Shown here one piece after another: positions 34,027 through 42,298 of a DNA stretch of 64,000 nt. The stretch is from assembly GCF_964283195.1 (NCBI RefSeq), contig NZ_CAXYLH010000011.1; one strand, written 5' to 3'. The notes beneath the pieces were generated by a model, which saw only the letters and a program-made list of their open reading frames with translations, did not search any database and had not been told where the DNA came from. Made by a program: the position numbers and the translations under genes. The stretch comes from Paratractidigestivibacter sp003150175. GTDB taxonomy: Bacteria; Actinomycetota; Coriobacteriia; Coriobacteriales; Atopobiaceae. Within the stretch, counting starts at the first letter, position 1. Every line of letters starts with the position of its first letter.

Positions 34027-34538
34027 TCGCGGCGCTTGCCGGTGAGGTGGTCGACGTCCACGAGCCAGACGTCCACGAGCTTGACGGCGTCGGGCGAGAA
34101 CTCCACGGGGGCGCCCGGAGCCATGTGGGCCATGATCGCCGTAAGGCCGCGGACCTTCTGGTCCGCGTCGGTCACGCGCGTGGCCACGCCCGAGGCCATG
34201 ATGCTCTCGTAGGCATACGAGTACGCGCAGGAGTAGTCGCCGCTGACCACGCCCGCGGGCACGTCGAGCTCGAGCGCCACGCGCGGGTCCGCTGCCCAGG
34301 CGTCGGTCTTGCGCCCCTCGGAGGCGCAGTGCAGCCAGAACGTCCAGCGGGCGTCTCCCGCCTCCCCCGGCACGGGCACGTCGAGCTCGTACCCGAAGCT
34401 CATGGGCACCACAAAGACGCCCTCGGCGTCGTGCGAGCCCACCCGAACGACCGGGCACTTCTCGACGATGCCGCGAAGCTCGGCGAGGTCGGCGACCTCG
34501 CGCTTCGCCCTTCTCATCCCACGGTGATCCATAGTCAT
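34023..34538 (-). CDS. Pyridoxamine 5'-phosphate oxidase-like flavoprotein
   Basis: 171 residues of the PNPOx-like split-barrel fold, closest in layout to NimA/COG3467 proteins: RVGSHDAEGVFVVPMSFGYE then a WTFWLHCASEGRKTD core strand where FMN phosphate would bind, and a long central loop. Likely FMN-dependent reductase or a flavin/haem-binding protein in the cytoplasm; substrate unknown. Its ATG directly follows the GNAT stop (TAGATG), so it is translated in a coupled manner as the last gene of a four-gene operon. Confidence 0.8.
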   Translation of the reverse strand: MTMDHRGMRRAKREVADLAELRGIVEKCPVVRVGSHDAEGVFVVPMSFGYELDVPVPGEAGDARWTFWLHCASEGRKTDAWAADPRVALELDVPAGVVSGDYSCAYSYAYESIMASGVATRVTDADQKVRGLTAIMAHMAPGAPVEFSPDAVKLVDVWLVDVDHLTGKRRE

Positions 34539-35027
34539 CTAATCAAGCACCTGCTCCATGCCGACTTTATACGGGACCATGCCCATCTTCTCGTAGAACG
34601 CGCGGGCTCCGGGATTGCAGCTCCACACGTTGAGCGTCACGTTGTGGGCCCCGACGCCGCGCGCGAAATCGACGACGTGTCGGTAGAGCGCCGTGGCGAC
34701 GCCTTGACCGCGGACGGACTCGTCCACGCAGATGTCGTCGATATAGACCGTGACCACGGGCTGCATGTTGTTGGACCCGCGGAAATCCTCGATCACGCAG
34801 AACGCATGGCCGAGGACGCGGTCGCCCTCGACCGCCACGAACACCGGCCTCGACTCATTGGACATGAGCGCACACAGCTCGGCGTCCGAGTACTTGCGCG
34901 CGCCCATCACAAAGAGGTCCGGCCGCCCCTCTGCATGCACCGCGCACACCTGGAGCAGCAAATCGACAAGCCCGGGGACGTCGGCGACGCCGGCCCTCCT
35001 GACCTGGTACTCATTTGCTTCGCCCAT
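34539..35027 (-). CDS. GNAT-family N-acetyltransferase
   Basis: 162-residue acetyl-CoA-dependent acetyltransferase. Motif A with the CoA pyrophosphate loop is VDESVRGQGVATALYRHV (about 101-118), preceded by strand VTVYIDDICV, followed by VTLNVWSCNPGARAFYEKMGM. It would acetylate an amine on a small molecule or protein; acceptor unknown. Third gene of the operon: three bases separate its ATG from the ATP-grasp stop. Position after a ligase suggests it may modify the ligation product or confer self-protection, which is inference. Confidence 0.85.
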   Translation of the reverse strand: MGEANEYQVRRAGVADVPGLVDLLLQVCAVHAEGRPDLFVMGARKYSDAELCALMSNESRPVFVAVEGDRVLGHAFCVIEDFRGSNNMQPVVTVYIDDICVDESVRGQGVATALYRHVVDFARGVGAHNVTLNVWSCNPGARAFYEKMGMVPYKVGMEQVLD

Positions 35028-35030
35028 GCG

Positions 35031-36221
35031 CTACGCCCTTTCCTGCACGAAGGCCACGAACTCGTCGAGCTCGGGCTTGGTCTTGAACCGCGCCACATAG
35101 GCGGTGTTGCCCAGATCGTCCGCGAGGCCGTCCGGCATACGGTCGATGCTCATCAGCGGCTCGGCGTAGCGCGCCTCGACCTCCTCGCGGCTGTGCGCGT
35201 ACTCGTGGATGTCGCGACGGCTCGCATGGACGCAGTAGTAGTGCTCGCCGCCGGGGACCACGTGGCTCTCGTCGAAGCAGACCATGTCGGCCCACACCTG
35301 ATAGACGTTGAGCGAGTGGGCGTAGTTCATCATCTCGGGGGTGTAGCCTCCGGGCGGGCGCGAGTTGACCTCCAGGCCGACGTAGTCGCCGGCTTGCCCG
35401 AGGCCGGGCTTGTCCTCGGTCAGGCGGAAGAACTCCATGTGCACGAAGCGGCTCGCGTAGCCGAAGGACTTGACGGCCGCGCGGCCGTACGCGCGCAGCT
35501 TGGGGTCGACGCCGGGGCACGAGTAGTACGAGACGTCGAGCTGCTGGGCGCAGACATCGGCCATCGAGGGCGGGAACTCCTCCTGGTTCTCGAAGAGGGG
35601 CTCGCCGTGCGAGTCCACGATCGCGTCGTAGGAGCAGATCCGGCCGCCGACGAACTCCTCGAGGACGTAGGGGGTGCCTCCTTTGCTCGCAAAGACGCGC
35701 TGCAGGTCGTCGTCGTTCTCGACCTTCCAGGCGCCGCCGCTGCCCATGCCGACCTCGGGCTTGGCGAAGATCGGGTAGCCGACCTCGGCCGCGAAGGCGC
35801 GCGCCGCGTCGAGCGTGGTCAGGCGGATCTGCCGCGCCACCGGGATGCCGGCAGCGCGGTAGCAGGGCTTCATCGCCGCCTTACTCGTCCAGTCGACGAG
35901 CTTGGCGGGGTGCACGCCCGTGGTCACGTTGAAGTCCTCGCGCAGGCGCGCGTCGAGCGGGAGCCAGTACTCGTTGTTCGACTCGATCCAGTCGATCTTG
36001 CCGTACTTCCAGCTCAGGTACGCGAGCGCGCGGAAGACCTGGTCGTAGTCCTCGAGCGACGGCACCCAGTAATACTCAGTGAGGCACTCCTTGAGCTCGG
36101 GGTGGATCTGGTCGTAGGGGGTGTCGCCCACGCCGTAGACAGACGCGCCGTCGCGGGCGAGGGCTTCACAGAAGCGCCGATACACCTCAGGGAACTGAGG
36201 CGAGACAAAAACAAAGTTCAT
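35031..36221 (-). CDS. ATP-grasp carboxylate-amine ligase
   Basis: 396 residues. N-terminal pre-ATP-grasp Rossmann-like part (MNFVFVSPQFPEVYRRF, about 1-110), then the ATP-grasp core (about 115-330): IFAKPEVGMGSGGAWKV carries the ATP lysine and glycine loop, YVLEEFVGG the hinge, and GLEVNSRPPGG the Mg-binding Glu/Asn. Such enzymes activate a carboxylate as acylphosphate and join it to an amine, as in dipeptide or amino-acid ligases. The protein lies 12 bases after the esterase gene and 3 before GNAT. Substrates unknown. Confidence 0.85.
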   Translation of the reverse strand: MNFVFVSPQFPEVYRRFCEALARDGASVYGVGDTPYDQIHPELKECLTEYYWVPSLEDYDQVFRALAYLSWKYGKIDWIESNNEYWLPLDARLREDFNVTTGVHPAKLVDWTSKAAMKPCYRAAGIPVARQIRLTTLDAARAFAAEVGYPIFAKPEVGMGSGGAWKVENDDDLQRVFASKGGTPYVLEEFVGGRICSYDAIVDSHGEPLFENQEEFPPSMADVCAQQLDVSYYSCPGVDPKLRAYGRAAVKSFGYASRFVHMEFFRLTEDKPGLGQAGDYVGLEVNSRPPGGYTPEMMNYAHSLNVYQVWADMVCFDESHVVPGGEHYYCVHASRRDIHEYAHSREEVEARYAEPLMSIDRMPDGLADDLGNTAYVARFKTKPELDEFVAFVQERA

Positions 36222-36233
36222 GAAGACGGATCC

Positions 36234-37517
36234 TTAGTGCTTGGACCTCCTCTTTGAGGAGGAGACCTTCTTTCTAGCGGCCACAGCGCCCTTCGCGGGA
36301 GCGGGCTTCTTTGCCGCGGAAGGAGCGGGCTTGGCCTCGGGCTCCGGGGCGGGGGCAGACTTGGGCGCTGGGACGGCCTTGGGCGCGGGCTTGGCCGCGA
36401 GCTTGGGTGCGGGGGCAGCCTTGGGCGCCGGGACGGCCTTGGGCGCGGGCTTCGCCGCGAGCTTCGGCGCGGACTTCGCCGCAGCCTTGGGCTTGGCAAC
36501 CGGCGCGGGCTTGGCCGCGGGGGCCGGTTCGGCCTTGGGAGCGGGCTTCGGCTTGGCCTCAGGCTTCGGCGCGGGCTTGGCCTCAGGCTTCGGCGCGGGC
36601 TTGGCCTCGGGCTTCGGCGCGGGCTTGGCCTCGGGCTCCGGTTTCGGCTTGGCCTCGGCCGCCGGCGCGGCCTCAGGTTCCTTCTTGGCCTCAGCCTCGG
36701 GCGCTGGCTCCTCCTTCGGCTCCGCCGCGCGCCCATCGGCGTAGCTGCCGCTCTCCTGCGCGAGGGTCTTCTTCATGTCCTGCAGCACGATGGGCAGGAA
36801 GTAGCGGATCTGCTTCTTCCACCAGGGCCAGTCGTGGTTGACGTCGGTGCCCCAGAAGTCGCACCAGGCGCTGATGCCCAGGCGGCGGAACGAGTCATCG
36901 AGGACGTGCTGGGTGCGCACGCCGTCGTCCTCCCACGCCCCGCGGCCGACGCACAGCACGAGCTGGCGCTTGTTGTAGATGTCGATGTAGGGGTGGTCGG
37001 AGGCCATGTTGGGCAGGAAGTCGACGGGAGAGCTCGCGTAGAGCGTCTCGTTCATCCAGCCGTCGAAGAAGAACTTCGCGTCGTAGACGCCGGAAAGCGC
37101 GATGCAGCCCTGGAAGAGGTCCGGGCGGCGCAGCGCAAAGACGACCGCGTGCGTAGCTCCCATGCTGCAGCCGGCGAGCAGCGGTCGGTCGGCGCGACCG
37201 GAGAGCTCGCGCACGAGCGGGCAAAGCTCGTCGGCAACGTAGCGATAGTAGGCCTCGACGAGGTCGGCGCGCTCGGCCTTGTCGCGGTCGGCGGCGGACC
37301 AGGAGTCCTTGTCCACGTTGCTCACGCAGAAGAGCTGGAGCATCCCGGAGCCGATGTAGTCGTCGAGGGTGTCGATCATCCCGAAGTCTTCCCAGTTGGT
37401 GCAGGGCGAGTCCTGCGTCGGGAACACGATCACGGGGTACCCGCCCTCACCGTAGACGACCAGGTCCATGTACCGGTCGAGGTTCTCGCTGTAACGACTG
37501 ACGAGCTCGCGCTTCAT
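36234..37517 (-). CDS. COG4947-type esterase with long Lys/Ala/Pro-rich tail
   Basis: 427 residues. Residues 1-250 form an alpha/beta hydrolase of the esterase-D-like COG4947 group: YPVIVFPTQDSPCTNWEDFGM, nucleophile S118 in GCSMG, acid near WEDDG and H228 in NHDWPWWKKQIRYFLP. From about 265 to 427 the chain is low complexity: KPEAKPAP occurs in tandem and KLAAKPAPKAVPAPK occurs twice, ending in a very basic KKVSSSKRRSKH. The tail resembles histone-H1-like or cell-wall-binding extensions and should be disordered and positively charged. No signal peptide. First gene of the ATP-grasp operon. Function unknown. Confidence 0.85.
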   Translation of the reverse strand: MKRELVSRYSENLDRYMDLVVYGEGGYPVIVFPTQDSPCTNWEDFGMIDTLDDYIGSGMLQLFCVSNVDKDSWSAADRDKAERADLVEAYYRYVADELCPLVRELSGRADRPLLAGCSMGATHAVVFALRRPDLFQGCIALSGVYDAKFFFDGWMNETLYASSPVDFLPNMASDHPYIDIYNKRQLVLCVGRGAWEDDGVRTQHVLDDSFRRLGISAWCDFWGTDVNHDWPWWKKQIRYFLPIVLQDMKKTLAQESGSYADGRAAEPKEEPAPEAEAKKEPEAAPAAEAKPKPEPEAKPAPKPEAKPAPKPEAKPAPKPEAKPKPAPKAEPAPAAKPAPVAKPKAAAKSAPKLAAKPAPKAVPAPKAAPAPKLAAKPAPKAVPAPKSAPAPEPEAKPAPSAAKKPAPAKGAVAARKKVSSSKRRSKH

Positions 37518-37713
37518 AGCGGCTCCTTTCGTAGTGGTTGTCCTTACATGGTACCCTCCCCAGGTTACGTGCGGGTCACGGGCTCGGTAGGCGGGTCAAA
37601 GCGGGTTTCTTGGCAAAGAAGCCCGCGCCTATGCCGCGTCGGCCGCGGCCGCATGATAGGCTGGAAAAGTCAAAGCAACAGCCGTCGCGCCCATGGGCGC
37701 CGAAGGAGGCGCC

Positions 37714-39195
37714 ATGCGCACCGGATTCGACAACGACAAGTACATCGAGCTGCAGGCCGAGCACATCCGCGAGCGCGTGGGGCAGTTCGGCGGCAAGCTC
37801 TACCTCGAGTTCGGCGGCAAGCTCTTCGACGACAACCACGCCTCCCGCGTGCTGCCCGGCTTCGAGCCCGACGTCAAGTTCCGCATGCTCAAGAGCCTCG
37901 CGGCCGACGTCGAGGTCATCATCGCCATCAACGCGAACCACATCGAGAAGAACAAGGCCCGCGGCGATCTCGGCATCACCTACGACGAGGACGTCCTGCG
38001 CCTCGTCGACCTCTTCCGTAGCAACGGGATGCAGGTCGCGGCCGTCGTCATCACCCAGTACGCGGGGCAGGGCGCCGCGGACGTGTTCCGCCACCGCCTG
38101 GCCGACCTCGGCATCGCCTGCAAGCTCCACTACCCCATCGAGGGCTACCCGCACGACGTCGACCTCATCGTCTCGGACGGGGGCTACGGCAAGAACGAGT
38201 ACGTCGAGACCACCCGCCCGCTCGTCGTCGTGACGGCGCCCGGCCCCGGCTCCGGCAAGCTCGCGACCTGCCTCAGCCAGATCTACCACGAGCACAAGCG
38301 CGGCATCGAGGCCGGCTACGCCAAGTTCGAGACCTTCCCCGTGTGGAACCTGCCGCTCTCGCACCCCGTGAACATCGCCTACGAGGCCGCGACCGCCGAC
38401 CTCGACGACGCGAACATCATCGACTCGTTCCACCTGGACGCCTACGGCAAGACCACCGTCAACTACAACCGCGACGTCGAGGCCTTCCCCGTGGTCCGCG
38501 CCCTCATGACCAAGATCCTCGGCCAGAGCCCCTACCAGTCCCCCACCGACATGGGCGTGAACATGGTCGGCTTCGCCATCAGCGACGACGAGGCGTGCCG
38601 CGAGGCGAGCCTCATGGAGATCAGCCGGCGCTACTTCTCGGCCTGCGAGCAGGTCAAGCGCACCGGCACAGGCTCCGAGCAGGTCGATCGCCTGCGCTCC
38701 ATCATGCAGAAGGCGGGCATCGACAAGAACTACTCCCCCGCCCGCTCGGCCGCGCTCACGCGCGAGCAGGTCACGGGGGCGCCCGCCGGCGCCATGATCT
38801 TGCCCGACGGCAGCGTGGTCACGGGAAAGACCTCCACGCGCCTGGGCTGCGCGAGCTCGCTGCTCATGAATGCGCTCAAGTCTGTCGCCGGCATCGACAT
38901 CGAGCTCGAGATCATCAGCGACTCTGCGATCGAGCCCATCAGCAAGCTCAAGACCCACTACCTCGGCAGCAAGAACCCGCGCCTGCACACCGACGAGACC
39001 CTGATGGCGCTCTCCATCACCTCGGCGACGAGCGAGGCCGCAGCCCGCGCGCTCGAGGGGCTGGGGCAGCTGCGCGGCTGCGACGCGTTCTTCTCGGTGA
39101 TCATCTCGTCCACGGACGAGGAGGTGCTGCGCCGCCTGGGCATCAACGTGTGCTGCGAGCCCAAGTTCGAGCGCAACAGCCTGTTCCACAAGTAG
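37714..39195 (+). CDS. DUF1846 family protein
   Basis: 493 residues, full length for this conserved, structurally solved but biochemically undefined family. Recognisable blocks are FDNDKYIELQAEHIRERV at the N-terminus, GGKLYLEFGGKLFDDNHASRVLPGF, and a Gly-rich TAPGPGSGKLATCLSQIYHE (about 180-200), which looks like a nucleotide- or phosphate-binding loop. Cytosolic. GAAGGAGG precedes the ATG. It is monocistronic with its own terminator, between the esterase operon and a LysR gene. Confidence 0.92.
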   Translation: MRTGFDNDKYIELQAEHIRERVGQFGGKLYLEFGGKLFDDNHASRVLPGFEPDVKFRMLKSLAADVEVIIAINANHIEKNKARGDLGITYDEDVLRLVDLFRSNGMQVAAVVITQYAGQGAADVFRHRLADLGIACKLHYPIEGYPHDVDLIVSDGGYGKNEYVETTRPLVVVTAPGPGSGKLATCLSQIYHEHKRGIEAGYAKFETFPVWNLPLSHPVNIAYEAATADLDDANIIDSFHLDAYGKTTVNYNRDVEAFPVVRALMTKILGQSPYQSPTDMGVNMVGFAISDDEACREASLMEISRRYFSACEQVKRTGTGSEQVDRLRSIMQKAGIDKNYSPARSAALTREQVTGAPAGAMILPDGSVVTGKTSTRLGCASSLLMNALKSVAGIDIELEIISDSAIEPISKLKTHYLGSKNPRLHTDETLMALSITSATSEAAARALEGLGQLRGCDAFFSVIISSTDEEVLRRLGINVCCEPKFERNSLFHK

Positions 39196-39218
39196 CCTTC
39201 GCACGGAAGGAACAACTG

Positions 39219-39253
39219 GAGAGGGGGCGTCCTCGGGCGCCTCCTCTCTTTTT
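39219..39253 (+). terminator. Terminator of the DUF1846 gene
   Basis: GAGAGGGGGCG pairs with CGCCTCCTCTC, followed by TTTTT, 25 bases past the stop. Confidence 0.85.
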
Positions 39254-39257
39254 GCGC

Positions 39258-40148
39258 TCACGCTAGCCTGGTCCTGGGGCACGCCCCCAAACAATCCAGG
39301 AACCCGCGGGCCGCGTTGGAAAGAAGCCCGGGGCGGTAGACGGCGGCAAGCTCGCGGCGGGCCGGCGGGTCGAGGGGGCGGGCGGCGATGCGGTACGGGC
39401 AGCGCGTGAGGATGAGCCCCGGGAGGATGCTGAGGCCGAGGCCGTTCTCGACCATCGACATGATGGCGTAGTCGTCCCACGTGGCGAGCCGCGCGTCCGG
39501 CGCTAGCCCTGCTCGCTCGAACAAGGGGCTGACCTCGTTGTCGTTGCCGCGCTCGAGCAGGATGAAGGGCTCCTGGCAGAGGTCCGCGAGCGCGATGCGC
39601 GGCTTCGCCGCCAGCGGGTGCCCCTCCGGAACGACGGCCATGAGCTCGTCGGTGAGCACGGGCTCGCGCACGAGGTCGGCCCTCGGCGCCTGCGGCGGGT
39701 ACGGCAGGAAGCCGAAGTCCACGTGGCCGTCGGCCACCCAGCCCTCGATCTCGGAGTAGTCGCCCATGCGCAGCTCGAACTCGATGCCCGGGTGGTCCTC
39801 GCGGAACCTCTCGATGGCGGGCGGCAGGATGTGGGTGGCCACCGACGAGAAGGTCCCCACGACGATGGAGCCGACCTGTGCGCCGGCGACCTCGGACACG
39901 CGCTCGCGCAGACGGCGATGGTCCTCGCAGATCGCCTCGACGAACGGCATGACCTGCTCGCCGTCAGAGGTCAGGCGCGCCCCGCGGCGGCCGCGCTCGA
40001 GCAGCTGTATGCCCCACTCGCGCTCGAGGTCGGCGACCATGCGGCTCACGCCCGACTGGCTGTAGGCGAGCCGGCGCGCGGCGGCGCTGATGCTGCCGGC
40101 CCGCGCGCACTCGACGAGCGCCTGATACTTCTGTATCGCCGAATCCAT
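39258..40148 (-). CDS. LysR-family transcriptional regulator
   Basis: 296 residues: N-terminal helix-turn-helix (about 5-63; GSISAAARRLAYSQSGVSRMVADLE) and a type 2 periplasmic-binding-like effector domain (about 92-290; GTFSSVATHILPPAIERF, GHVDFGFLPYP). Typical length. It is divergent from an EamA exporter gene, the likely target; LysR-EamA pairs are a common arrangement. No convincing T-N11-A box could be singled out in the 190-base gap. Effector unknown. Confidence 0.9.
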   Translation of the reverse strand: MDSAIQKYQALVECARAGSISAAARRLAYSQSGVSRMVADLEREWGIQLLERGRRGARLTSDGEQVMPFVEAICEDHRRLRERVSEVAGAQVGSIVVGTFSSVATHILPPAIERFREDHPGIEFELRMGDYSEIEGWVADGHVDFGFLPYPPQAPRADLVREPVLTDELMAVVPEGHPLAAKPRIALADLCQEPFILLERGNDNEVSPLFERAGLAPDARLATWDDYAIMSMVENGLGLSILPGLILTRCPYRIAARPLDPPARRELAAVYRPGLLSNAARGFLDCLGACPRTRLA

Positions 40149-40338
40149 CGCCGTCCCTTCCCGTCATGGACCGGCGCAGTAGATCTACCTGCGGTTTCTC
40201 CAGTTTCGGTCCAGAAACTTTTCCATGCATGATTGTGCTGCTTCCTATGCTAAACATTCGCTATTCGCGGAACAAGAGAGGTGTCATAGTGGACTGCGGA
40301 AAAACACCCGCACCCCCTCAGAAAGCGACGCGAACGGC

Positions 40339-41256
40339 ATGTCCAAGGCAACCGAGAAGTACCTGCTCTCGCTCATACTCTTTGGCTCGAACGGCATCGT
40401 GGCGAGCATGATCGACCTGCCGAGCGTCTTCGTCGTACTCGCGCGCGTCGGCCTGGGGGCGGCGCTGCTCGTCGCGGCCGTCGCGGCATCCCGCAGCGCC
40501 CGCCGCGACCTGAAGGCCCCCTCCCACCCGAGGCAGGCTGCCTACCTGGCCATCTCCGGAGCGGCACTCGGTGCGGCGTGGCTGTTCCTCTTCGAGTCGT
40601 ACCGCTACGTCGGCGTGGGCGTGGCGTCGCTTCTGTACTATTGCGGCCCCGTGATCGTGATGGCGCTCTCGCCGATGATCTTCCACACGCGCCTGAGCGC
40701 CACCAAGGTCATGGGCTTCGCGGCCGTCGTCCTCGGCGCGTTCCTGGTCGTGGGCCAGGGCCTCGGCGAGGGCGTCGCGCCCATGGGCCTTCTGCTCGGC
40801 GGTATGAGCGCCGTCTGCTACGCCGTCATGGTCATCTTCAGCAAGAAGGTCGACGCGATCGCCGGCGTCGAGTCCTCCGCGATCCAGCTCCTCGGTAGCC
40901 TCGCCGCCGTGGTCGCCTACATGGCCACGACCGGCGCCGCGGGCACGCTGCCCATGCCGACCGCCTCCGAGCTCGCACACCTGAACGTCGCCGCCATCGC
41001 CTGCATCGGCCTGGTGAACACCGGCCTTTGCTGCTACCTGTACTTCTCTTCAATGGGCGAGCTGCCCGTCACGCGCGTGGCGGTCTGCGGCTACCTCGAG
41101 CCGCTCTCGGCCGTCGTGCTCTCTGCCCTGCTGCTCGGGGAGGCCTTGACGCCCGCCAACATCCTCGGCGCCTGCCTCATCCTCGGCGGCGCCGTCTGGT
41201 CCGAGATGGGCGAGAAGCTCACCGAGCGTTCCTCTCGCCGCCTCGCCGCGGCGTAG
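40339..41256 (+). CDS. EamA/DMT-superfamily transporter
   Basis: 305 residues with ten hydrophobic segments in two EamA repeats (about 5-140 and 150-290). The repeats end in typical GEALTPANILGACLILGG and ALSPMIFHTRLSATKVMGF blocks. Members export amino acids, nucleotides or other metabolites across the cytoplasmic membrane. Start at MSKATEKY: an earlier start in frame is possible, as the ribosome site for either is weak. A strong terminator follows. Regulation by the divergent LysR gene is likely. Substrate not inferable. Confidence 0.85.
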   Translation: MSKATEKYLLSLILFGSNGIVASMIDLPSVFVVLARVGLGAALLVAAVAASRSARRDLKAPSHPRQAAYLAISGAALGAAWLFLFESYRYVGVGVASLLYYCGPVIVMALSPMIFHTRLSATKVMGFAAVVLGAFLVVGQGLGEGVAPMGLLLGGMSAVCYAVMVIFSKKVDAIAGVESSAIQLLGSLAAVVAYMATTGAAGTLPMPTASELAHLNVAAIACIGLVNTGLCCYLYFSSMGELPVTRVAVCGYLEPLSAVVLSALLLGEALTPANILGACLILGGAVWSEMGEKLTERSSRRLAAA

Positions 41257-41281
41257 AGCCGTCACGGAAGCACCCCCCTGC

Positions 41282-41314
41282 AAGCCCGGAAGTCCCAGCT
41301 TCCGGGCTTTTTCT
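41282..41314 (+). terminator. Rho-independent terminator after the EamA gene
   Basis: AAGCCCGGAAG and CTTCCGGGCTT pair around a five-base loop, followed by TTTCTT. Confidence 0.92.
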
Positions 41315-41389
41315 TACCTCGAAGAAACCTGCATGCGCTATGCTTTTGGCCGTTTGGCTCCGGAACCCGTCGACGACCCAGGAGGACCC

Positions 41390-42214
41390 GTGGCTTACGA
41401 ACTCATCGCATTCGATATGGACGGCACGCTGCTCGACTCTCGCAAAGAGGTGCTCCCGAGCTCCGTCGATGCGATCGCGCGCGCCGCGGCGGCGGGCAAG
41501 ACCGTCGCCATCTCAAGCGGCCGCTGCCCGAAGATGATCAGCATGTACCGTCAGAAGCTCCCCGGCGTCCGCTACGCCATCTGCTGCTCGGGCGCGATCG
41601 TCTACGACCTCGAGCAGGGGCGCATCCTCACCGAGCGCGCCATTCCCACCGACGTCGTCGCGCGCTCCATCCGCACCGCGGACGAGGAGGGCACCTACAT
41701 CCTCGAGGTCACCGCGGGCGAGGGCATCTACATGGAGAAGCGCGAGATCGACATGGCGCCCGAGTGCGGGGTCGCAGTCTACCAGCAGCTCTATATGGAC
41801 ACGAGCGAGCTCGTCGAGGACGCCCACGCCGTCGCGCTCGACCCCGCCGCGCGCGTGCCCAAGCTCAACTTCCACTTCGCCGACCCCGCCGCGCGCGACC
41901 GCACGCATGCACGCCTCGCCGACGCCGACGTAACCATCGCCGACTGCGAGATCTCGAGCCTCGAGTTCACCTGCGCCGGCGTGGACAAGGGCACGGGCAT
42001 CGCCGAGCTCGCGGGGATCTTGGGCATCGACGTCTCGCAGACGATCGCCGTCGGCGACGCGATGAACGACCTCGCGATGCTGCGCGCCGCGGGCCTGGGC
42101 GCGGCGATGGGCAACGCCATCCCCGAGGCCGTCGCCGCGGCCGACGTCCAGGTCGCCGACAACGACCACGGCGGCTGCGCCGAGGCCATCGACCGCTTCC
42201 TCCTCGACGAATGA
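41390..42214 (+). CDS. HAD-superfamily phosphatase, Cof type (IIB)
   Basis: 274 residues. Motif I FDMDGTLLDS (D9, D11), motif II SSGR, motif III lysine near GVDKGTGI, motif IV VGDAMNDLAML. Central Cof-type cap (about 85-190). Cytosolic phosphatase of sugar phosphates or related compounds; one of two in this window (the other at 5474-6289), with little sequence identity outside motifs. The GTG start has GGAGG four bases upstream; an earlier ATG lacks one. The stop TGA lies in a half copy of the dispersed palindrome. Confidence 0.88.
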   Translation: MAYELIAFDMDGTLLDSRKEVLPSSVDAIARAAAAGKTVAISSGRCPKMISMYRQKLPGVRYAICCSGAIVYDLEQGRILTERAIPTDVVARSIRTADEEGTYILEVTAGEGIYMEKREIDMAPECGVAVYQQLYMDTSELVEDAHAVALDPAARVPKLNFHFADPAARDRTHARLADADVTIADCEISSLEFTCAGVDKGTGIAELAGILGIDVSQTIAVGDAMNDLAMLRAAGLGAAMGNAIPEAVAAADVQVADNDHGGCAEAIDRFLLDE

Positions 42215-42255
42215 CGAAAAGGAATGACGAAAAGGGACTGTCCCTTTTCGTCATT
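42210..42255. repeat. Dispersed palindrome, copy 6, preceded by a half copy
   Basis: Full copy at 42223-42255. Directly before it AATGACGAAAAGG (42210-42222) repeats the first 13 bases of the left arm, and provides the TGA stop of the HAD gene. The head-to-tail partial duplication hints at how copies grow or move. Confidence 0.93.
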
Positions 42256-42298
42256 GAGTAAAATAACGTGACCCACCATATGGGAAGAAGGAATCACT

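Noticed and set aside
36241..36744. Repetitive DNA that might be a CRISPR or minisatellite
   Set aside because: It is the coding sequence for the Lys/Ala/Pro tail; repeat spacing follows codons and there are no spacers or cas genes.
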